Of a stretch of DNA of 15,457 bases, positions 7,545-14,380 are shown piece by piece (the stretch's first letter is position 1; every line of letters begins with the position of its first letter). The DNA lies in contig WLLZ01000036.1 in NCBI GenBank assembly GCA_009700485.1, positions 1 to 15,457 on the forward strand, written 5' to 3'. A program made the position numbers and the translations under genes. The DNA comes from Actinomycetota bacterium. GTDB lineage: Bacteria > Actinomycetota > Actinomycetes > S36-B12. Under the pieces are notes generated by a model. That model was not told the DNA's origin, made no database searches, and worked only from the letters and a program-made list of their open reading frames with translations.

Positions 7545-7868
7545 ATGGAAGATAAAAAAGCCGCGAATCTCGCACTGCCCATAATTGCCTCAATTTTTTG
7601 GGCAATAGTCGCGGTTCTGGCTTTCGTACCCGCACTAATGACCGTGATGGTTTTCGACTCAGGGACAGAGGGCGCAAACGCCTGGCAGTGGAGCCTCTTC
7701 TACGGAATGTGGGGGCTGGTGATTCTCAGTGCCTGCGCAGTGCCCGGAATTTGGATCGCGTGGGCCCTGACTCGCAAACGCGAAGGCTTAGTTTGGATTC
7801 GGTTGGTGGTTGCTCTTATGCCATTGATCACCATCGTCCCAATTACTTACGCTTGGTTTAACGGGTAG
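7545..7868 (+). CDS. Small three-TM membrane protein, unknown function
   Basis: This 107-aa protein has three predicted membrane helices: about 9-34 (LALPIIASIFWAIVAVLAF), about 47-74 (WQWSLFYGMWGLVILSACAV) and about 84-104. A short Lys/Arg loop (TRKREG) lies between the last two. The ribosome site GGAG lies 5 nt before the ATG. A three-codon frame (ATG GAG CCC TGA, 7534-7545) overlaps the start codon. No family was recognised. It stands alone, divergent from the ABC operon, and ends at its own terminator. The protein has no charged catalytic motif, so a membrane-accessory role is all that can be said. Confidence 0.8.
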   Translation: MEDKKAANLALPIIASIFWAIVAVLAFVPALMTVMVFDSGTEGANAWQWSLFYGMWGLVILSACAVPGIWIAWALTRKREGLVWIRLVVALMPLITIVPITYAWFNG

Positions 7869-7936
7869 TTTCCGATCTATCACCGTTGAGCAAGCCACGA
7901 CTTGCCTTCATTGCAGTGAGTTTCATCCCGCTAGCT

Positions 7937-7968
7937 GCCGGCTCGAATGACCATGAGCCGGCCTTTTT
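7937..7968 (+). terminator. Intrinsic terminator after the small membrane protein
   Basis: Perfect 8-bp arms GCCGGCTC (7937-7944) and GAGCCGGC (7955-7962) enclose a 10-base loop and are followed by CTTTTT. This fits a Rho-independent terminator about 70 bp after the stop codon at 7866-7868. Its right arm and tail belong to a 30-bp stretch (7955-7984) that recurs at 10558-10587 with one mismatch. Confidence 0.8.
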
Positions 7969-8168
7969 CGCGGCTTCTTCATCGCCGCGAACTCTGTTTC
8001 ATGTTCAGGCAGCTACTCTTCAACCATGCGAAGTGCCCGCTCTCGAAAATGCTGCGGATACTGACGTGGCATAGCCCCATACTCCTATAAAAAGCAGAAC
8101 TAAACCCAAAGCGATTCGGACCTTCTCGTTACTCGGTCCAGTATCACATTTTCAACCTTCGGAACCAT

Positions 8169-8197
8169 TTACTTTTTTGCATAAACTGGGATAAAAT
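8169..8197 (+). promoter_or_regulatory. Candidate promoter of the glycosyltransferase operon
   Basis: TTACTT (8169-8174) and TAAAAT (8192-8197) are 17 bp apart. The -10 is good and the -35 is poor. The AT-rich setting contrasts with the flanks, and the leader to the start would be about 60-75 nt. Confidence 0.4.
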
Positions 8198-8279
8198 CAA
8201 TGAAATGTTGGCTGTCCGAATCTCGCAACCCAAGAATCAGTTGCGGAGCGGCTTCTAATGCAAAGTGAGTTTTAGCGCC

Positions 8280-9686
8280 ATGAGAAAAGGTGCAGCGGTA
8301 GGTAGCTCAATCGTCCTCATCATAATTTTCGTGACACTTTTGCTGACCACGGTCGATGCTCTTAGCGCCAAGTATTTCGATGGTGACCCATTCGATGACG
8401 AACCACTTGCTTTCCGTCTCCCGGGATTTTCCCTCGCCGTGGTTCCTGGACCACACCCAATCGACTTTCTTACGATCAGCATCATAGGAATCATTTTGGT
8501 TGGGATTGGATCCGTCATCCTGGAGACGCTGAGCGATTTGCGGTTACTAAATCCAGAGTATTTGGAGCTCGACTTAAACCTTCAACAGGGTTCATTAAAT
8601 TCCATGACAATCATCGTCGTTGTGCCAGCTCACAATGAGGCTGACAACCTTCCGCTAACACTTCCAGCCTTGATGCAACAGACGCGGCCCCCTGATCGCA
8701 TAATCGTTGTTGCTGACAACTGCACGGATGAGACGGCTGCAGTGGCTCGATCTTTGGGTGCGGAAGTAATCGAAACGGTTGATAACGCAAATAGGAAAGC
8801 GGGCGCACTCAATCAGGCCTTTTCTCAATTGCGCCGAAGTGAAACAAGCAGTGATATTTACTTAGTTTTAGATGCTGATACTTCGCTTAGCCCGCAATTC
8901 CTTGACGTGGCCGAGCGCTACCTTGCCGGGCATGATGAAATTTTTGCGATCGGTGGCTTATTTTATGGGGAACCCGGTCACGGCCTGATCGGGCAATTAC
9001 AACGAAATGAATATTTCCGATACCAACTTCAGATTAAGCATCGGCGTGGCAGGGTATTTGTCTTGACAGGAACTGCGTCTGTTTTTCGCGCCCAAGCTTT
9101 GCTTGGTGTCGCACAGGCCCGGGGTAATTTAATCCCTGGTAACCAAGGTGAGGTCTATGACTCTGCATCTATTACCGAAGATAACGAGTTAACCATCGCA
9201 TTGAAGTCACTGGGATTCGGCATGATTTCGCTGCAGGAATGCACCGTCGAAACAGAACTAATGCCAACCTGGAGCACACTTTGGACCCAGCGAAAACGGT
9301 GGCAACGGGGCGCCCTTGACAATCTGGCCGAATACGGTGTGACAACTGCCACCGCTCGATACTGGGGTCAGCAGCTGGGTATCGCATATGGCGTCGTGGC
9401 ATTATTCACGGCATATTTTTTCTTAATTGTCGCAAGCCTGGCCATGGAATACGTCCATCTGTACATATTTTGGCTGGTGGTTACCACGATATTTGTCATC
9501 GATCGCGTTGGAACCGTGTGGGCCGGGGGTTGGTCAGCTCGGCTTGTTGCCGCACCATTAGTTATAGAAGTTGCCTATAGTTTCTTCCTGCAATTAAATT
9601 TTATTTCCTCCATCATCGACCTGGTACGCCGGAAAAAACAGAAGTGGGGTCACCTTCCCTCCCCTGCAGAGGTGGATCGATCATGA
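8280..9686 (+). CDS. Processive-type family 2 glycosyltransferase, membrane-bound
   Basis: This GT2 enzyme resembles polysaccharide synthases of the cellulose synthase/PgaC/hyaluronan synthase type, which add sugars from a nucleotide-sugar donor and pass the chain through the membrane. Counting from the GTG at 8265 (473 aa): two N-terminal helices (12-32, 68-88); a GT-A domain with VVVPAHNEADN (118-128), Asp151 in VVADNCTD and DAD at 203-205; TED at 304-306 as the catalytic base; QRKRW at 342-346 as the QxxRW acceptor site; and three C-terminal helices (about 370-450). All four key motifs are intact. I prefer the ATG at 8280 (weak GTGAG 10 nt before) over the GTG at 8265, but neither has a good ribosome site. 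A five-codon frame, ATG 8258 to TAG 8275, lies between a GGAG and this ATG. The product sugar cannot be told from sequence. Confidence 0.9.
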   Translation: MRKGAAVGSSIVLIIIFVTLLLTTVDALSAKYFDGDPFDDEPLAFRLPGFSLAVVPGPHPIDFLTISIIGIILVGIGSVILETLSDLRLLNPEYLELDLNLQQGSLNSMTIIVVVPAHNEADNLPLTLPALMQQTRPPDRIIVVADNCTDETAAVARSLGAEVIETVDNANRKAGALNQAFSQLRRSETSSDIYLVLDADTSLSPQFLDVAERYLAGHDEIFAIGGLFYGEPGHGLIGQLQRNEYFRYQLQIKHRRGRVFVLTGTASVFRAQALLGVAQARGNLIPGNQGEVYDSASITEDNELTIALKSLGFGMISLQECTVETELMPTWSTLWTQRKRWQRGALDNLAEYGVTTATARYWGQQLGIAYGVVALFTAYFFLIVASLAMEYVHLYIFWLVVTTIFVIDRVGTVWAGGWSARLVAAPLVIEVAYSFFLQLNFISSIIDLVRRKKQKWGHLPSPAEVDRS

Positions 9687-9892
9687 TTCCTATTGGTCAG
9701 CAAATCTGGGCGGGAATACTGTTCGAGCCTGAACTGCTAAATGAGCCTTGGTTTCTCTTACTCGGGGCATTTGTGTCCTTTAACACAATTGTTTTTGTGG
9801 GTCTATCCCTAGGCAAAGTCTTTTATTGGCCAAGAGTAAGAATCCGCCCTCATCCACACCAGGTCAAGGATGAACGCGCTCAGGAAAAATAG
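9683..9892 (+). CDS. Small membrane partner protein coupled to the glycosyltransferase
   Basis: This 69-aa protein starts at an ATG that overlaps the glycosyltransferase stop (ATGA), with GAGGTGG 6 nt upstream. An upstream start at 9644 in the same frame is not needed. It has one clear membrane helix (about 20-45, WFLLLGAFVSFNTIVFVGLSL) preceded by an amphipathic stretch, and a basic cytoplasmic tail with RVRIRPHPH and Lys/Glu at the end. Tight coupling suggests it works with the synthase, in the way PgaD assists PgaC, but I see no sequence signature of that family. The function is inferred from position only. Confidence 0.75.
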   Translation: MIPIGQQIWAGILFEPELLNEPWFLLLGAFVSFNTIVFVGLSLGKVFYWPRVRIRPHPHQVKDERAQEK

Positions 9893-9946
9893 TCAAAGGG
9901 AGCCCTTGCCTGCTCAACAATTAATGAATGCGGCTGGGCTGCTTGG

Positions 9947-9962
9947 ATCCGCGTTCGCGGAT
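9947..9962. terminator. Short GC-rich hairpin after the glycosyltransferase operon
   Basis: ATCCGCG (9947-9953) and CGCGGAT (9956-9962) are perfect 7-base arms with only two bases between them. This is 55 bp after the stop of the small partner gene. No T-run follows, so it is only a weak terminator candidate. Confidence 0.3.
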
Positions 9963-9991
9963 GTTGGGTCTGATGCACGACTAGGTGACAA

Positions 9992-10282
9992 CTAATCTGT
10001 GGTGCCGTGTGGTGCTGCAGCAAGTTGTTGTGTTGCCGTGGTCTGGTTGACAGTTGCGAGCACCCGGTCCTGGTTCACTGAACCGCCGGCGCTTTCAACC
10101 GATCCGCTCGCCGTTACCGTTGACGAGACCGTAGCGGTCACCACTGTGGCAGTACGGGCTGGAGCCGAGGCCCCCTTGGGCCGTAGTGCCACGCCCAAGA
10201 TAGCCCCAACGACGAGCAATATGGCCAAGATCAGGGACAGATTTATCCAAAGATGACGGCGTTTCATGCCCCTGTTGTCCAT
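9992..10282 (-). pseudogene. Truncated copy of the MFP adaptor N-terminus
   Basis: This is a decayed duplicate of the first 105 codons of the gene at 5568-7328. From the ATG at 10267 it reads MKRRHLWINLSLILAI, against MKRRRLWINLALVLAI in the parent. It keeps the membrane anchor and GSVESAG, then lacks 20 codons (parent residues 61-80) between two SAG repeats, and continues SVNQDRVLATVNQTTATQQLAAA. After that the similarity stops and six unrelated codons lead to a TAG at 9992. The coiled coil, second lipoyl half and beta-barrel are all missing, so it cannot work as an adaptor. The ORF can be extended to an ATG at 10282. Sequence similarity continues for about 17 bases upstream of the start. 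Confidence 0.85.
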
Positions 10283-10367
10283 GCCTGCCGATCACCGACA
10301 CAACGTCACATTGACTGCATCAGGTTCGGGTTGCGTAAAGCCTCCGAGGTGCTCTTCATCTAAACCC

Positions 10368-10820
10368 TTACCTCACCCTTTGAGCTTGGGTGAGGTCCAG
10401 CACCAGGAGAAATGCGCCCTGAACTACAACCGCAGCCCCATCCCCGGCTCCCATCCGTAACTTCCTTTGCCCACCTTCGCCCCGGGCAATTAGCAGAAGA
10501 CCGCCGGCCATATAACCGACGTCTGCTACCGCATTTACCAGAAGTAGCTTGCGCAGCGAGCCGGCCTTTTTCGCAGCTTCTTCATCGCAGAGCGGAGCGC
10601 GGCGACGCCTGCTCAGAACACCAGCGCCAGCGATCAACGCATCAACGGCACCCCACGCGGCAGTCTGCCGGCCAAAGCCAACCAGATCATCGTTTTGGGC
10701 CTTGCGGCCCACTAGGGCCATGATCGTTCCGACCGCCACACTTGTAGCCGACCACGCCAGCAATGCGGTGGTAAGGGTGTTCTCCACCAACTGCAGCTGT
10801 TGCTCGTTCACATTCGTCAT
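10368..10820 (-). CDS. Four-TM membrane protein, DUF6992-like
   Basis: This 150-aa protein has four predicted helices: about 16-38, 52-70, 91-113 and 126-144. The first pair carries LLAWSATSVAVGTIMAL and then RQTAAWGAVDALIAG, a pattern I associate with DUF6992 (a small integral-membrane family of unknown role). A charged cytoplasmic loop between helices 2 and 3 contains SRRRRAPLCDEEAAKKAG. The ATG at 10820 was chosen because GGAGG lies 8 nt before it. Longer starts at 10835 (ATG) and 10838 (TTG) overlap that ribosome site. A 30-bp piece of this gene (10558-10587) recurs at 7955-7984. It lies 217 bp downstream of the flavin oxidase gene on the same strand, so a shared transcript is possible but not evident. 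Confidence 0.8.
   Translation of the reverse strand: MTNVNEQQLQLVENTLTTALLAWSATSVAVGTIMALVGRKAQNDDLVGFGRQTAAWGAVDALIAGAGVLSRRRRAPLCDEEAAKKAGSLRKLLLVNAVADVGYMAGGLLLIARGEGGQRKLRMGAGDGAAVVVQGAFLLVLDLTQAQRVR
10370..10396 (-). terminator. Hairpin overlapping the stop of the DUF6992-like gene
   Basis: Perfect 9-bp arms ACCTCACCC (10370-10378) and GGGTGAGGT (10388-10396) enclose a 9-base loop. The 3' arm on the minus strand runs into the TAA stop codon. No T-run follows, so it is a candidate U-less terminator or 3'-end stabiliser. Confidence 0.5.
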
Positions 10821-11037
10821 GCCATTGACCTCCATCAAAAAGGCGAACTAAGAGCGGGCATTTATCCAAGGTGAGCGGCAGGATCCAAATCAGGCCCCGA
10901 CCAGTCCCCACCCAAACCTCAAGCGAAACGTTACTTCGAGTCAGCATTCATTCATTCTGGGTCTCACACGCCTTTCCGCAATTCACATGTGGTTCACTTT
11001 AATAAGTCTTGGTCTCAGCCGATTTAAACGGAAGCTC

Positions 11038-12075
11038 TCACCGAGGAAAGTCTAAGATTGAATTAACTGTGCGCTCGGCCGCTTCAAGTGCCCCTTCAAT
11101 ATGCCCTGCATAATTCGGTGCGGTCTCGGTAGCCGACCAGTGGAATCGACCACCAAGTTGTGGTTGCTGGTAGACAGCATGACCCAGGAGTGCGAAGCCA
11201 GGCGAACTTTGAGCCGATTCAGGTGCAGCCATCGCTGGGTTCGTCCACTGCTCGCTGGACCAATCCTGAATCTGGAGTTCTCGCGGTGCGTGTGCACGAG
11301 GTCCGAAGATCCGCCCCAACTGTGCGCAAATTTCAGACTCAGTCAGGCCGCTTGGCTGACCTGCACGGGCAAACCCAAAGAGGGCAGACGGGGATCCATC
11401 AGGCCCACAAAGGTCGTGTATTTCGTGCAGCGGTCCCGCTCGACTTATCGCGGACCCAGCGAGGCCATCGGAGCGCCAAAAGGGTTCGTCGTACGTCACT
11501 ACGACCTTGACAGTGTCGCTCATCCACACGGGAGTGCGCTGGGCTATATCAACCAGATTCCCTGGCAGTGCCTCGGGTAGCCGGATGGCCGCCACCGCGA
11601 CTGCCGGTGGTACCGCGATCACCACATGTTGAGGCTGCCACCTGCTAGTAGCCGTAAGCACCACTAATTCATCAGTGACTTCAATTACGGGTTGATCCAG
11701 CAGCACCACGCCCTGGGGCAACTCCCCCGCCAGAGCATTAGTCAAAGCGGCGGCTCCGTTGACAAATCGATGTGCTTGCCCATCAATTGGGTTCCCCGGG
11801 TACCGGTGCACTCCGTCCCGTTCATCGATCATCGCGTCACCGGCGCGGTACTGCGGGAATGTTGCAATCTCAAAGCGATCGGTCATTGCCCGGACTCTTC
11901 GCTCACCATCCCAAAACCAAGATGCCCCAAGATCTAGTGGACTGGAAAGTAGACGTCCTCCGACGCGGGTCCTGGCCTCGAGCACCGTGACTGCGAGCCC
12001 GCCCCGGTGCAAAACTTCACATACCGCCAGCCCGCTGATACCTGCGCCAATCACGACGACATCGGGTTGATGCAT
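11038..12075 (-). CDS. Flavin-dependent amine oxidase-like protein
   Basis: This 345-aa protein has an N-terminal Rossmann FAD site (VVVIGAGISGLAV, GxGxxG at 10-15), the ribose-binding Glu33 in VLEARTRVGGRL and the GGR motif at about 40. The substrate domain follows. The C-terminal FAD-binding segment ends in GRFHWSATETA and AGHIEGALEAAERTV, matching the monoamine-oxidase family pattern. It should oxidise an amine or related substrate with O2, in the cytoplasm; there is no signal peptide. It is shorter than the usual 430-480 aa, mostly in the substrate domain. The ATG at 12075 was chosen because AGGAGGTGA (12083-12091) lies 7 nt upstream. The longer GTG at 12099 would place that site inside the gene. 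The substrate is unknown. Confidence 0.88.
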   Translation of the reverse strand: MHQPDVVVIGAGISGLAVCEVLHRGGLAVTVLEARTRVGGRLLSSPLDLGASWFWDGERRVRAMTDRFEIATFPQYRAGDAMIDERDGVHRYPGNPIDGQAHRFVNGAAALTNALAGELPQGVVLLDQPVIEVTDELVVLTATSRWQPQHVVIAVPPAVAVAAIRLPEALPGNLVDIAQRTPVWMSDTVKVVVTYDEPFWRSDGLAGSAISRAGPLHEIHDLCGPDGSPSALFGFARAGQPSGLTESEICAQLGRIFGPRAHAPRELQIQDWSSEQWTNPAMAAPESAQSSPGFALLGHAVYQQPQLGGRFHWSATETAPNYAGHIEGALEAAERTVNSILDFPR

Positions 12076-12194
12076 ATGTAATTCACCTCCTAAACCCACG
12101 CTCCGGAGCCCACTATGCCAGTTTGACTACGCACCCAGAGAACTTCATTAGCCTGGCGAGAGCACGTACCTCAACACACTCCACGCTCAGCAGG

Positions 12195-12572
12195 TCAAGG
12201 CATCGATGAGAAAAAGATAGCTCCCTCGGCCAGGCTGCTAACGCCGTATTGCTCGATCCGATGGGACACCGAAGAGTGAACGTCGATCGAGACTTCCATA
12301 GCTGGCCGGTAGGACTCAGCCAGATCACGCAAGGCGGCGTCAAGGGTTACGGTCGCAAGATTGGGACTGAGCTGGCGGCTAGCCATGCGCACCTCTTTCG
12401 AGCGCACCCGCTCGAGTTCGCTGATCACCGAAGTGAGCTCGCTGGCCATCACATCAGGGCTTTGCCCGATGGTTGCGCGAATCCGCAGCGCGATGGTGAC
12501 GAGATCGGTCTGGATTCGGTCGTGCAAGAACGATGCGACTTGCTCGCGCACGCGCTCCTCCGATTCCAGCAT
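12195..12572 (-). pseudogene. Relic of a NarL-type sensor histidine kinase (DHp domain)
   Basis: The 125-codon frame encodes a HisKA_3-like dimerisation/phosphoacceptor segment: EERVREQVASFLHDRIQTDL has the phosphoacceptor His in LHD. It then reads LVTIALRIRAT, SELERVRSKEVRMASRQLSP and ALRDLAESYRPAMEVSIDV, as in actinobacterial sensor kinases. The frame ends in SLAEGAIFFSS, where an intact kinase would enter its HATPase domain. No sensor region and no HATPase_c N/G boxes are present. Upstream (above about 12572) the sequence switches abruptly to an AAA_14 relic on the other strand. No partner response regulator is nearby. This is a two-ended fragment and is almost surely non-functional as a kinase. 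Confidence 0.7.
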
Positions 12573-12709
12573 GGGACGCCGTCCGCCGTGCAGCCGACGA
12601 TCGCGGGCTGCCCGGGCAATTTGTTCTCACCGGCTCAGCCACACCCAAGGACAACATCCCCATCGAAGCCAATGACAGCGCACGCTTGCACTCCATCGCT
12701 GACCTTTAA
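12569..12709 (+). pseudogene. Relic of an AAA_14/DUF4143 ATPase
   Basis: Reading the plus strand from about 12569 gives AWDAVRRAADDRGLPGQ and then FVLTGSATPKDN, the sensor-1 region of AAA_14 ATPases that carry DUF4143. The family then reads RHSGAGR and MRPMSL, but here the frame drifts (SARLHSIADL) and stops at TAA 12707-12709. Only some 40 codons survive. There is no Walker A and no C-terminal DUF4143 domain. It abuts the histidine-kinase relic and converges on the tail of the AbiEii toxin. This is a genuine family match on a short stretch, clearly broken. Confidence 0.65.
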
Positions 12710-12717
12710 CACCATCT

Positions 12718-12987
12718 TCATGCCTGTCGTGTTTCCCATGCGGCTTCGATCGGATTCCATGCGGCATCTGGAGCTAAGCCATCAATGACTGGATCGATGA
12801 ACTGGGAAACTTCGATGAGCACGTGCGTGAACGACTCGGGAAGACCATCGATCACATCTGGGCGGCGTTGCCATGCTGCCCATTTCACCTGCGCTATTTC
12901 CGGGTAGCTTGGCAGGAGCGCCGCTACCGGGGTGATTTCGGCTCCTCGGTGATCGGCGACCGAAGTGATTGCTTGGGCCAGTTCGTT
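12718..12987 (-). pseudogene. Detached C-terminal part of the AbiEii toxin
   Basis: After the amber codon at 12988-12990 the same frame stays open for 89 codons to a TGA at 12718. It reads NELAQAITSVADHRGAEITP, then EIAQVKWAAWQRRP, LPESFTHVL and FIDPVIDGL. This is the normal C-terminal helical part of actinobacterial AbiEii nucleotidyltransferases (ELAqAI-VA-HRg, kWaaWrr, lPe-F, DPvl). There is no frameshift and no second stop, so one base change splits an otherwise full 299-codon gene. It has no convincing start of its own. Confidence 0.8.
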
Positions 12988-13617
12988 CTAGGCAAATGAG
13001 TAGCGTCTTGCTAGGGTCAAGATGTCAGCCCAGTCGCGCCAGCGAGTATTAGCAACACCACGCTGCATCGCCGTGACGGCCTTTTCCGCAACCACTGCTG
13101 CCATCGGGTAACCCAACACGGTGACATCGCGGGTGAGCAGGCCCGGCACGGTGGTGAGCCGCGGTGCTGGGTAGACCGGATCGCCGACATTGATGTCGAT
13201 TCCCACCCGCAACTGCATGGTCGCAAGGACATACGTGAGTTTGACTCGGATTCCGGAGTATTCGTCTTCGTCTCGAATGACCTGTGATGAAACTGAACTG
13301 GTATCCAAGACAAGGCCATCAGCTGCGTCGATGTTGGCGATGCTTGCGATTTTGGTTTCGATGATCATGCGGTCGTTGTTGAGGTCCAGTGCGAGAAAAT
13401 CTGCATCTCGAGTTGGCCTGCGGGCATCAAATGCCGCGAGCAGCACTCCACCTTTGAGTACAAAGGCTTCGCGATCATTAGATGAGGCAAGCCTGCGCAA
13501 GAATCCTTCTAGCGCGTACAGCACCGACAGTTGTTCGAATCCTTGGCCGGTTTGGCGGGCAAGTGCCTGCAGCGCCAAGTACTGCTCGCCTCCGGGTTGG
13601 CTACGGCTCACTTTCAC
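12988..13617 (-). CDS. AbiEii-family nucleotidyltransferase toxin, truncated by an amber codon
   Basis: The 209-aa product is the nucleotidyltransferase half of a type IV toxin (AbiEii/DUF1814), which transfers nucleotides to RNA such as tRNA in studied homologues. It starts KVSRSQPGGEQYLALQALAR. KGG at 55-57 with RRPTRDADF (Asp71, Asp73) gives the active-site strand. Asp141 in VGIDINVGD is the third acidic residue. VVAEKAVTAMQRG and TRWRDWADILTLARRYS complete the family core. The GTG at 13617 overlaps the antitoxin stop by 4 bp (GTGA), so a longer frame from 13719 is not the gene. The TAG at 12988-12990 removes about 90 C-terminal residues that are still encoded downstream. Catalytic residues remain, but activity is doubtful. 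Confidence 0.85.
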   Translation of the reverse strand: MKVSRSQPGGEQYLALQALARQTGQGFEQLSVLYALEGFLRRLASSNDREAFVLKGGVLLAAFDARRPTRDADFLALDLNNDRMIIETKIASIANIDAADGLVLDTSSVSSQVIRDEDEYSGIRVKLTYVLATMQLRVGIDINVGDPVYPAPRLTTVPGLLTRDVTVLGYPMAAVVAEKAVTAMQRGVANTRWRDWADILTLARRYSFA

Positions 13618-14216
13618 AGCAGCACCTGCAAGACACTGACCAGCCCGGATCGTGCGTGCGGCCACTGTGTGGCAATGCCTAACAGTGACGAGGGTTGAGA
13701 GCTTTTCAGGTGTAGCCACGCTCGCAGCGCCTCGATGGCCTGTTCGCGCGGCAGCCCAAGTCGTGGGTTGAATGCATCCACGATCGAACGTTCGGCGCTA
13801 TAGATACCGATGTCCAGGCCTCGGCCCAGGTATTCCTGCTGGCGCCCAATTTCAAACGTTGCGGGGTCGTACTTGTGCCACCAGACACCAGCGCTCAACG
13901 TGGGCAGGTGTGCACCGCGCGGTACGGCCAAATCGTGTCGAGCTGGAATCTCATCGACCAGTCCGTGACGGGCTAAAGCCGAAGTTAAACAAATCGTGAC
14001 ACGCGGTGAACGCAAACGGGCCTGCGCGAGATCCAAGTCGATGAGTGCATCCCGCTGATTGACATACAGGCCGTGTGCAAAGCGCTCCAGCGTTTCTTCA
14101 GCGGTGAGTCGCTCAAGCAGGGCTGCAGACATCCCAGCGTCCAGCGCCTGGTGGCGGGTGAAGGCCGCCGGCAATACTGACAACAGCGCCTCTGCCTCCA
14201 GCCGTGGTCTCGCCAT
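13614..14216 (-). CDS. AbiEi-family antitoxin of a type IV toxin-antitoxin system
   Basis: This 200-aa protein has an N-terminal winged-helix segment (about 9-55: SVLPAAFTRHQALDAGMSAA, LERFAHGLYV) and the AbiEi core. That core reads CLTSALARHGLVDEIPARHD and LAVPRG (76-101), then VWWHKYDP, IYSAERSIVDAFN (138-150) and a C-terminal helix with EALRAWL. Antitoxins of this family bind DNA repeats at their own promoter and counter the toxin without being processed by it. The ATG at 14216 has GAGAGGG upstream. The gene is intact and overlaps the toxin start by 4 bp. An inverted repeat at 14250-14267, 33 bp upstream, is a natural autoregulation site. Confidence 0.88.
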   Translation of the reverse strand: MARPRLEAEALLSVLPAAFTRHQALDAGMSAALLERLTAEETLERFAHGLYVNQRDALIDLDLAQARLRSPRVTICLTSALARHGLVDEIPARHDLAVPRGAHLPTLSAGVWWHKYDPATFEIGRQQEYLGRGLDIGIYSAERSIVDAFNPRLGLPREQAIEALRAWLHLKSSQPSSLLGIATQWPHARSGLVSVLQVLL

Positions 14217-14249
14217 GAACCATCCCTCTCGTTTTCATGAATTCTACCT

Positions 14250-14267
14250 CCACAGGTGCCTCTGTGG
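14250..14267 (-). promoter_or_regulatory. Candidate operator of the AbiE operon
   Basis: Perfect 6-bp arms CCACAG and CTGTGG are separated by 6 bases, 33 bp before the antitoxin ATG. On the minus strand an AT-rich TATAAATGATAATCC lies just upstream and offers a -10 element (GATAAT or TATAAA). This placement suits repression by the antitoxin. No good -35 was found. Confidence 0.5.
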
Positions 14268-14351
14268 CAAGGATTATCATTTATATGAATTGGTATAGAT
14301 CACGTGCTATCCCTTGCCTACCTTCGCCCAACAGGAGCAGCCTCAACCAGG

Positions 14352-14380
14352 CGTCACCGGTCCGCTGGCAACAGGTGACG
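14352..14380. terminator. Inverted repeat just past the RT relic stop
   Basis: CGTCACC (14352-14358) and GGTGACG (14374-14380) are perfect 7-base arms with a 15-base loop, immediately downstream of the RT relic stop (14381-14383) on the minus strand. The 10-base palindrome GTGACGTCAC overlaps it. It is a candidate terminator or retroelement-associated hairpin, with no T-run. Confidence 0.35.

Larger units (their letters stand above)
7869..8264. other. Gene-free stretch before the glycosyltransferase
   Basis: These 396 bp hold the terminator at 7937-7968, the 30-bp fragment shared with the DUF6992-like gene (7955-7984), a promoter candidate at 8169-8197 and the leader of the glycosyltransferase. 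I see no convincing coding sequence. An open frame from TTG 7886 runs through the terminator hairpin and was dismissed. Confidence 0.6.

Noticed and set aside
7886..8074. 62-codon plus-strand frame with a signal-peptide-like beginning
   Set aside because: It starts at TTG with no ribosome site and runs through a good terminator hairpin and a duplicated fragment of another gene.
9924..9995. 24-codon plus-strand frame after the glycosyltransferase operon
   Set aside because: It has no ribosome site and no recognisable sequence, and it overlaps the end of the adaptor relic.
11101..11580. 159-codon plus-strand frame
   Set aside because: It is the antisense shadow of the flavin oxidase gene, which has an excellent ribosome site and family motifs.
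13618..13719. N-terminal extension of the AbiEii toxin to a start at 13719
   Set aside because: The family N-terminus begins at KVSRS and the GTGA overlap fixes the start at 13617; the extension lies inside the antitoxin gene.
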